Source of the DNA: Baffinella frigidus
Lineage: Eukaryota; Cryptophyceae; Cryptomonadales; Baffinellaceae
NCBI GenBank assembly: GCA_026770585.1
Contig: MU646993.1
Coordinates: 235,382-246,366 of the forward strand
Reading direction: 5' to 3'
Length of the DNA stretch: 10,985 nt
Part shown: in pieces, positions 5,906-10,985 of the stretch
Layout of the letters: the number at the start of each line of letters is the position of its first letter
How positions within the stretch are numbered: position 1 is the first letter of the stretch
Made by a program: the position numbers and the translations under genes
Notes under the pieces: model-generated
The model's database searches: none
What the model saw: the letters and a program-made list of their open reading frames with translations, nothing else
Told to the model about the DNA's origin: nothing

Positions 5906-6569
5906 AATCGACGAACCCCTTCACTCGCCTGAGGCGTTTCCCCCTTTCGTTTTCCGTTTTCTCGCCCCGTTTTCGCGTTTCCCCGAAATTTAAGCCCGAA
6001 ATCGACGAGCCCTAGGAATGTTGGGCTTAACACGCAACGCTTCGCAGCAGCTGGTACAACATTAGCCCACGTTAGGCCAAATGTGGCTTATCAGTAACGG
6101 TTATGTCCACAACCCTTCAAATCCAACGGGTGTCACGAACGAATCACGTCCGTGAAGAAGAAGGTCGTGCCTCCTAACCTGACGGATCAAACTGACCCCT
6201 CGCAAAAGTTCGCGGCGATGCTCCTCTCCTCGCTGCTTCTCGACCCCCTATCGGTGTGCGCCCCCTTCCGGACGCGGTTCGCTGCCCTACGGATGGCGGC
6301 TGAGCGGGGTCAACCGCCCTGGGCGGCCGCCACTGCCCAAGTGGGGCGGGTGGTGCCTGCTAAAGGTCCATGGACCCCAAGGGTCAAGCCGCGGGGATGG
6401 CCCCCGCTGCCACAGACGCCAGACTCCCCCGCTGGCATGCTGATCGTGAGCAAAATTTGCGCGGTCGCGTCGTATTCCTCCCCGGGAGCCATTCGCAGCC
6501 ACAGCTGGAGCATGCGGGTTTCATGTTGCGTCCCCCCCCCACCACCTGCTACGGAGCGCTCAATCACTC
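5906..6569. other. Intergenic region with a weak minus-strand exon candidate
   Basis: Bases 5906-6150 hold the likely upstream region of the 4832-5695 gene, with T/C-rich tracts (TTTCGTTTTCCGTTTTC at about 5946) and no recognisable exon. On the minus strand, 6513 to 6310 reads MLQLWLRMAPGEEYDATAQI and ends in a TGA. This is more protein-like than the overlapping frames, but no splice partner is seen. A GC-rich open frame on the plus strand (6152-6610) lacks domain character. The region may simply be the 5' flank of the gene at 6570. Confidence 0.25.
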
Positions 6570-7811
6570 ATGGGTTGGTACCGCGCGCACAAACCGCAGA
6601 AGTCCGGTAGGGAGGAAGCCATCAAGGCGTCCGAGTGGCGCGCCTGCAAGGACAAGACGTGCGCGCAGAAGTTCATGTCCAAGGCGGTGAGTCCCACCCC
6701 AGTGCTCCAGTCGGTCCAGCTACTGCCACCGAACTAAATTTATCATCAGCTGGGGGGGCGTGCCACTGTCGCACGGGTTGTTCCATGACGCCCATCACCA
6801 TGATGCGATGGGCCTTCGCGTGGCATACAAAGTATCTAGCAGGGTCGTTCCATCATCAGAGCCCGCGATTTTCAGGCTCGGCTTGAGCCCTGTGTTGTCG
6901 CTGTCGAGGTCGACGCCCAGCTGTCGTCTAGGGCCTACCCACAGCGCGCCCCCACTGCAGCCCCCAGTTCGCTGCGGTTGTGTGCATCGCATCACGGCGC
7001 TTCGGAGTCGTGGTTCGTTACGCGGCGCGCAGGCCGTGCCTCCCTCTTCTATTGACTGCAGGGGTCATAGGAAAACGCCCCACCCAGAGGCAGGCCTATG
7101 CTCAGGGCCCTGTGGTGGTCCTACTGGACTGGGGGGGCGTTTAATTGTGAGTGAGGTACCCCTGTCACTGTCTTTTCCCCCCGGTACTAAGCCTGCCCGG
7201 TTTAGTTGCCCTTCCGGTACAAACCCTGCTCATGCAGAAAGCCAACGCCAGCCAAGTACTTAGAGCCTACGGATTGCCTACGGTAGGAGCCCCCCTCCTA
7301 CGACTTATAAAGACCCGTTTGTTTTAAACGTCGTAGGGGGGAGGGGGTTCCTACCGTAGGCTAAGGGGTCCGCTGGTGTTAGCTTCTGGCATTACTGCCC
7401 GCCTCCAGCAACCCGTCGCAGCTTTTACCGGATCCTTGTAAGAATCCGGGAATGAATTTTTTTTCTTTGATTTATTCGTACGACCCTACGGTAGGATGCC
7501 CTAGCGACCTCTTGGTTGCAGAGGGGAGATTCAAGGAGATATCCTTGGTTTGGCTGAAAATTACTACAGTACCCGACCCGGTTATCCCTAACGTGGCCAG
7601 TAGGCGCATACGCCCTACCGTAGGGCCCTAGGACCTGTCTAGGACCTCTTGGCCGTCAAATTTGACTGCCTGGCCACTTAAGGGATAAGCTGCTACGGGT
7701 TGCTGGTGGCGGTTGAGTCAACCGTCGTGGGTTTGTTCGCAGGCGGTCGGCTGGGCGGACCAGGAGGAGAAGAAGGAGGCGCTTATCGAGTCCGGTGCGG
7801 CCATCTACTAA
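6570..7811 (+). CDS. Small two-exon gene, 61-aa protein of unknown function
   Basis: Exon 1 is 6570-6686 and exon 2 is 7743-7811. The start is the first Met in an open frame beginning at 6450; its context is moderate (G at +4, C at -3). Exon 1 reads MGWYRAHKPQKSGREEAIKA, then SEWRACKDKTCAQKFMSKA, before the donor GTGAGT in phase 0. Exon 2, after GTTCGCAG, reads AVGWADQEEKKEALIESGA and ends AIY-stop. The spliced 61-residue product is highly charged and mostly helical in character, with two close cysteines (CKDKTC) and no signal peptide or membrane segment. An additional upstream exon cannot be excluded. I do not recognise the family. The 1056-base intron contains a decayed CAGGGG-type MITE, a hairpin element and a third inverted-repeat element. 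Its last 50 bases resemble the 3' end of the intron in the 84-aa gene. Confidence 0.5.
7059..7164. mobile_element. Diverged CAGGGG-family MITE inside the intron
   Basis: Left end CAGGGGTCATAGGAAAACGC, right end GTGAGTGAGGTACCCCTG, 106 bp. The interior shares GGCCTATG, AGGGCCCT.TGGTGGTCCTA and the G-run with the full elements at 4026-4143 and 8184-8302. The left terminus has lost TACCTCGC, and the flanks (TG and TC) are no longer a clean TA, so this is an older copy. The preceding bases 6737-7058 show no other feature. Confidence 0.75.
7276..7361. mobile_element. Second type of inverted-repeat element
   Basis: Arms GCCTACGGTAGGAGCCCCCC.. and ..GGGGGTTCCTACCGTAGGC pair over about 29 bases around an AT-rich centre (TTATAAAGACCCGTTTGTTTT). 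The total length is 86 bp. The CCTACGGTAGG motif at the tips is itself palindromic and recurs at 7482, 7613 (as CCTACCGTAGG) and 8066. Confidence 0.75.
7582..7688. mobile_element. Third type of inverted-repeat element
   Basis: Ends TTATCCCTAACGTGGCCAG and CTGGCCACTTAAGGGATAA pair with one or two mismatches, giving a 107-bp element. The interior has CCCTACCGTAGGG and the small palindrome GTCAAATTTGAC. It lies 54 bases before the acceptor of the 61-aa gene. Ends of TTA/TAA type would suit a TA or TWA target, but with one copy the insertion site cannot be proven. Confidence 0.65.
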
Positions 7812-8039
7812 GCGCTCAGTCTTTCTAAGTGCTCAGTCGCTTTGTTAGACGCTGTTCTGGACATGACCTCTCTCTCTAGGTCCTGCGCTGGCACAGCCTC
7901 GGTGGGGGTGTATGATACATGGCGGCCGTGTTGGTAATAAAGGTCCCTCTCTGCGACACCCAGGATCGAGGCCGGGGCTGTCATCGTCTTAAGCCCCGAC
8001 TCGTTATGTTCCGTTCCCATCACAGGGTTAACTCGCGAA

Positions 8040-8115
8040 TGAGGACACGCACCGCCCTAGGATCCTACGGTAGGGTTGTGCCTAGGAGCATATGACCACC
8101 CTGCAGGGGTGCCTG
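8040..8115. mobile_element. Decayed MITE core
   Basis: CGCCCTAGGATCCTACGGTAGGG, GTGCCTAGG and ATGACCACCCTGCAGGGGTG resemble the interior and one end of the CAGGGGTACC family, but the outer inverted repeats are lost. Confidence 0.45.
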
Positions 8116-8183
8116 AAGCCAGAAGAGCAGGGGTTGGGAGATGGGGGCGTTCGGGAGATGTATCCCTTCGTACACAGCGTGTA

Positions 8184-8302
8184 CAGGGGTACCTCGCTCA
8201 TAAGAAACCGCCCCCCCCTATGACCCTACAGTAGGCCTATGCGTAGGGCCTTATGGTTGTCCTGGGGGGGGGGGGCGTTTTCTTATGAGCGAGGTACCCC
8301 TG
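8184..8302. mobile_element. Complete CAGGGGTACC-family MITE
   Basis: 119 bp with left end CAGGGGTACCTCGCTCAT and right end ATGAGCGAGGTACCCCTG, perfectly complementary over 18 bases, then AAGAAA.CGCCCCCCC pairing with the G-run. Flanked by TA on both sides (8182-8183, 8303-8304). This is the best-preserved single copy and matches the nested inner element in length. No open frame. Confidence 0.88.
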
Positions 8303-8364
8303 TAGAGTGCACATGACCTCTCTCTTTAGGTCCTGCTGAAACTGAGCCTCCGTGGGAGTGTGTA

Positions 8365-8395
8365 CAGGGGTGCATGTACCTCGTCAATAAGAAAT
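8365..8395 (+). repeat. Solo MITE terminus with a small insertion
   Basis: CAGGGGTGCATGTACCTCG, then AATAAGAAA: the terminal repeat of the family with an extra GCATG and a changed middle, preceded by TA. No matching right end is found. Confidence 0.55.
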
Positions 8396-8889
8396 GGTTT
8401 TGATCAGAATGGAATCTTTTTGAGGGGTGGCCGTTCTTAATTTTTGGCCGGTGGCCGGTGGACGTAAAGGACCTAAAGGACGTGCTCAAGCCCCAGGGCG
8501 AGATCAACTCGATTTCAGAATCTGAGGGCGGGGTGACCACAGTCGCCGAATCTAGATCTGAGAGTAAGGTGGAGGGGGTGGGGCGAGCGCGAGGGGCAGG
8601 GGGGGGGCAGCGAGAGCAGCGATGTGAGCCTCGGATGGACAGGTGATGAGCCTCGGTGGTTGACTAATGAGTTCCGGTGTCCGCCTATGTTGGGAGCTCG
8701 AAGAACCTAAAGAATCTCAAGGACCTACAGCTATCTTTGGAGAGCAGCGAGGCCGAGGATTATGAAGCGGAGAGAGCGTTGTTGCGGAGCACCTTGAAAC
8801 ATCAGAGCACTCTGAAACATCAACAACAAAAAGGCGAGCGTTTTCGGGGAGTGTCAAACAAGTGGCGTCATGAGTGGCCTACTCTCCAC
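8396..8889. other. Noncoding-looking stretch with low-complexity peptide frames
   Basis: The plus-strand frame from 8458 reads VDVKDLKDVLKPQGEINSIS and ends at 8646; another from about 8677 reads SAYVGSSKNLKNLKDLQ and continues in a Glu/Lys/His-rich style. Both frames lack an ATG start, splice support and a recognised domain. AAGGACCTAAAG-type nonamers occur at both ends. I treat the region as repeat-derived. Confidence 0.4.
8670..8703 (+). repeat. 34-bp dispersed repeat (inverted copy at 3719-3752)
   Basis: Perfect match to the other strand of 3719-3752, with a similar run of AACCTAAAGAATCTCAAGG nonamers beyond it. The identity across 5 kb against diverged flanks suggests a recent dispersal or a conserved element. 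Confidence 0.8.
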
Positions 8890-8891
8890 TA

Positions 8892-8945
8892 CAGGGGTTA
8901 CTCGAGAATAAGGCCCCCGCTGCGTCTGTGGCAGCGGGGGGGGTC
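8892..8945. repeat. Solo MITE terminus followed by a GC hairpin
   Basis: CAGGGGTTACTCGAGAATAAG after TA is a diverged family end. It is followed by CCCCCGCTGC-GTCTGTG-GCAGCGGGGG, a hairpin with 10-bp arms. The sequence GCGTCTGTGGCAGCGGGGG is also present inverted at about 6400-6418. Confidence 0.6.
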
Positions 8946-8983
8946 GCGCGGCGCGGCTTTTGACACTTGGGTTGATGGGCCTT

Positions 8984-9135
8984 GAAGAAGAGAGAGCGAG
9001 CAGAGAGAGAGAAGAAAGAGAGCGCGAGAGTGAGAGAGAGGAAGGGGGGTGATACGACTATGAGAGATAGGAGAGAGGAAGGAAAGAAGAGACAGAGAGA
9101 GACAGACAGACTGACTGACAGACTGACTGACTGAG
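8984..9135 (+). repeat. GA-rich and GACT/GACA microsatellite
   Basis: Impure GA tracts pass into GACAGACAGACTGACTGACA units. It mirrors the TCTG/TC tract at 9373-9479 in inverted orientation. Confidence 0.9.
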
Positions 9136-9372
9136 TATGTGTGTTTGTGTGAGAGACAGTTACATTCTCTTACCCCCAGCACATCGGAACATGCCACACA
9201 TGCATGCTATCTCGATCTTAATCGTAAGATCACACACATTTGTTTTACATCGAACATTGACCCGGTGAAGTGCTTCGGGGGCAGGCAAGGCCGGAGGGGC
9301 GATGGAGCAAAATGATGTGCGGCAGCTCAGCCCCGTTCTGGTACCACCAGCAAAACTCTCTCCTACTCGTAT
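9136..9372. other. Spacer between two mirrored microsatellites
   Basis: About 235 bases with no exon, TIR or RNA gene recognised. It is the unique core enclosed by the inverted GA/GACT and TCTG/TC tracts. Confidence 0.5.
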
Positions 9373-9444
9373 GTTCTCTCCCTGTCTCTATCTCTCTGTC
9401 TCTGTCTGTCTGACTGTCTGTCTGTCTGTCTCTGTCTCTGTTTG

Positions 9445-9478
<34 letters not shown>

Positions 9479-9479
9479 G
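9373..9479 (+). repeat. (TCTG)n and (TC)n microsatellite
   Basis: CTGTCTGTCTGACTGTCTG units followed by a (TC) run of about ten perfect units. It is the opposite-strand counterpart of the tract at 8984-9135, so the two could pair as long imperfect arms. Confidence 0.9.
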
Positions 9480-9518
9480 TCGTGTCAATTTTTGTGGCGA
9501 GGCGCCTTAGTCTCCACT

Positions 9519-9590
9519 GACCCTAAACCCTAAACCCTGAAACACCACCCCAAATCCCAAACTCCAAAACCCCAAACCCCAAACCACTCG
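9519..9590 (-). repeat. Degenerate C-rich telomere-like block
   Basis: Begins with two perfect CCCTAAA units and decays into CCCCAAA and CCCAAAC variants. The G-rich strand is the minus strand, opposite to the blocks on the left of the window. Bases 9591-9740 that follow are AT-rich and hold nothing recognisable. Confidence 0.8.
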
Positions 9591-9740
9591 AGAATGCTGG
9601 AGGGTCCTTTTTATATGTGTGAGGTTGTGAATATTTGTACCAGGATAGGGTGTTCCAACCTCGTGACTGTGCTAATTTTGCAAAGTTACGTGCCCAATCA
9701 ACGAAAGTTACTATACAAATGCCCACTTTTGTAAACGTCT

Positions 9741-9890
9741 TAAGCCCTTAACCCTTAACCCTTGACCCTCCACTCTCAACCTTACACCATCATCTGTCAA
9801 CGCCTAACGCCTAACCCCTCAACCCTAACGCCCAACGCCTCAACCCTCAACCATTCCCCCTAAACGCCTAACCCTAAACCCTAACGCCTA
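9741..9890 (-). repeat. Degenerate CCCTAAC/CGCCTAA-type block
   Basis: Irregular units CCCTTAA, CCCTCAA, CGCCTAA and CCCTAAA run for about 150 bases. High unit diversity marks it as an old interstitial telomere-like block. Confidence 0.75.
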
Positions 9891-9892
9891 AA

Positions 9893-10135
9893 CAACTGTA
9901 CATCTGTACAACCAAGTGTAGAAATTTACATCTCAGTGTGCAACTTTACAACTCACTGTATAACTGTACAATTGTGCAACTGTGTAACTGTGGAACTGTA
10001 CAACTGCACAAATTTACAACTGTACAACTGTACAACTGACTGTACAAATTTACATCTACGTGGAAATCTTTACAACTAACTTTGTGGTTATATAACTACA
10101 AATTTACAACTAAGTGTGCAACTTTACAACTAACC
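9893..10135. repeat. AT-rich satellite with roughly 10-base spacing
   Basis: Repeated ACAACTGTAC, AAATTTACAA and GTGCAACTTT words recur at roughly 10-base spacing for about 240 bases. TGTACA is palindromic and occurs many times. The composition is sharply different from the GC-rich surroundings. No open frame is supported. Confidence 0.85.
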
Positions 10136-10357
10136 GAGGAGCGGAAGGGGCTGGGGCTCCCAGCCTTGTTCGCGGCTTGTGCGCAGAGGCCGCGTGCGCA
10201 GAACTGTGGAGACTCTGCCGTCTGCAGTTTCGAGCTGCTGGTTTGGTTACATGTGCAGTGAGCTGAAGAAGTGAGCTGCACGCGTGATCGTCCGGGGAAA
10301 CAGCACTGCCGCAGGCGCTCGTCGCCCCGCTCACCGGCGATACTCGTTCCCGCATAG
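10136..10357. other. No gene recognised
   Basis: GC-rich, about 220 bases between the satellite and the next C-rich block. Overlapping minus-strand frames (10110-10370) have no domain character and no splice context. Confidence 0.5.
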
Positions 10358-10450
10358 CCTCAACCCTCAACCCTCAGCCATCAGCCCTCAACCCTCAGCC
10401 CTCAACCCTCAACCCTCAACCCTCAACCGTCAGCCCTCAACCCTCAACCT
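10358..10450 (-). repeat. (CCCTCAA)/(CCCTCAG) variant telomere-like block
   Basis: About 13 units alternating CCCTCAA, CCCTCAG and CCATCAG. It is a third distinct unit type (TTGAGGG / CTGAGGG on the G strand), well separated from CCCTAAA. Confidence 0.9.
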
Positions 10451-10505
10451 GGAGACAACCGTGTGTAGTGGGTTTTCTGGCCTGGCGCGCAGACGGTGTT
10501 GCTGT

Positions 10506-10560
10506 GTTTCGAGGTGTGTGAGAGTGCGACACGCACCCGCACTCTCACACACCTCGAAAC
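10506..10560. repeat. Perfect hairpin with 23-bp arms
   Basis: GTTTCGAGGTGTGTGAGAG and four more bases pair perfectly with CTCTCACACACCTCGAAAC and its lead bases, around the 9-base loop ACACGCACC. Perfect arms of this length imply recent origin or selection. No open frame or T-run terminator accompanies it. Confidence 0.92.
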
Positions 10561-10561
10561 G

Positions 10562-10583
10562 CGCAACCGAACGTTCGGTTGCG
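10562..10583. repeat. 22-bp perfect palindrome
   Basis: CGCAACCGAACG followed by its exact reverse complement overlap (centre AACGTT). It begins two bases after the 23-bp-arm hairpin, so the pair forms a compound structure. Confidence 0.9.
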
Positions 10584-10875
10584 TGCTCCTGAGAGAGAGA
10601 CAGGTCCCTTCACAGGGGGGTGTTTGTGGATATCACAATTGCCACGGCCGTGCTTTTGTAGTTCACTTCAACTTTTGGCGGCCTGGTCCATTCCTCAACT
10701 CTTGCCGCACAACTCGCCATCGACCCCTCTGCTGAGGCATGGGGTTTGGGCTTTGGTCTTTGGAGTCAGGGTCTAGGGTTCGAAAAAATAGTCCGTTGCA
10801 GCCGTGCGAACTACAGTACGTGTGTTTTGATTTCTTTGGATTTGTACCAGCGAGTTTGTACTCGTGAACCCCACA
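10584..10875. other. No gene recognised
   Basis: Starts with a short GAGAGAGAGA and continues as mixed sequence with a small TTTGGG-like patch at about 10741-10780. No exon, RNA gene or inverted repeat is supported. Confidence 0.5.
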
Positions 10876-10985
10876 CCGCAAACCCTCAACCCTCAACCCT
10901 CAACCCTACACCCTACACCCTACACCCTAAACCCTACACCCTAAACCCTACACCCTAAACCCTAAACCCTAAACCCTGAACCCTA
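10876..10985 (-). repeat. C-rich heptamer array at the right edge
   Basis: Ordered sub-blocks: CCCTCAA units, then CCCTACA units, then alternating CCCTAAA/CCCTACA, then CCCTAAA to the edge with a final CCCTGAA. The G-rich strand is the minus strand, opposite to the left-hand arrays, and the array continues outside the window. Confidence 0.93.

Larger units (their letters stand above)
7857..8363 (+). repeat. Direct repeat pair of about 60 bp
   Basis: Bases 7857-7920 and 8308-8363 share ACATGACCTCTCTCT, TAGGTCCTGC and GAGCCTC.GTGGGGGTGT-type sequence. The second copy starts six bases after the right end of the MITE at 8184-8302. The interval 7812-8040 holds no other gene; it starts with the 3' flank of the 61-aa gene. 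Confidence 0.7.

Noticed and set aside
6152-6690. Two overlapping plus-strand frames upstream of the 61-aa gene
   Set aside because: Composition-driven frames; the second is frame-shifted over exon 6570-6686, which has a proper donor and a matching downstream exon.
8898-9197. Ser/Leu-rich minus-strand frame
   Set aside because: Mostly translation of the GA and GACT microsatellite.
9893-10135. CRISPR-like array
   Set aside because: Words are about 10 bases with no regular spacers, and the context is eukaryotic.
10746-10958. Plus-strand frame ending in Pro/Asn/Leu-rich repeats
   Set aside because: Its C-terminal half is translation of the CCCTACA/CCCTAAA array.
10870-10985. True chromosome end
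   Set aside because: The heptamers are mixed and the array merely meets the window edge; nothing shows that a chromosome terminates here.

Overview
The window looks like nuclear DNA from a eukaryote with plant/algal-type telomere chemistry. Several blocks consist of heptanucleotides of the TTTAGGG family (TTTAGGG, TTTCGGG, TTAGGGG, TTGAGGG, TGTAGGG). The supported genes are split by GT-AG introns with matching phases, coding exons are GC-rich, and intergenic DNA is full of microsatellites and short inverted-repeat elements. Two TGTAA motifs, the green-algal type of poly(A) signal, lie 20-40 bases after one stop codon. A marine green alga with a large repeat-rich genome (prasinophyte type) is my best guess. 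It is inference only; dinoflagellates, cryptophytes and other lineages also carry TTTAGGG-like telomeres.

Layout. 1-440: two (TTTCGGG)n arrays alternating with duplicated unique sequence and an LRR-like scrap. 621-801: GA/GC purine-rich simple repeat. 813-1691 (minus): first two exons of a leucine-rich-repeat (LRR) protein, with an interstitial telomere-like array of about 570 bp inside its first intron. 2221-3230 (plus): small two-exon gene (84 aa) whose 3' splice site and terminal exon start are tandemly duplicated; its 3' end is duplicated again downstream with a (GA)n expansion. 3690-4640: dispersed repeats, a nested pair of TA-flanked MITE-like elements and a large hairpin. 4832-5695 (minus): two-exon gene for a 220-aa protein with a MIB/HERC2-like segment spanning the splice junction. 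6570-7811 (plus): small two-exon gene (61 aa) with a 1056-base intron holding three inverted-repeat elements. 7812-8950: further full, partial and decayed MITEs and dispersed repeats. 8984-10985: microsatellites, degenerate C-rich telomere-like blocks, an AT-rich satellite with roughly 10-base spacing, a perfect 23-bp-arm hairpin next to a 22-bp palindrome, and a terminal C-rich heptamer array.

The four genes share no obvious pathway. LRR and MIB/HERC2-like segments usually act in protein-protein interaction, the latter often in ubiquitin ligases; I do not recognise the two small proteins. The most informative structure is the repeat biology: a nested insertion that shows a TA target-site duplication, telomere-like DNA inside an intron, stop-free variant telomeric arrays, and a duplicated acceptor/terminal exon. 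I found no rRNA, convincing tRNA, CRISPR array or bacterial operon.
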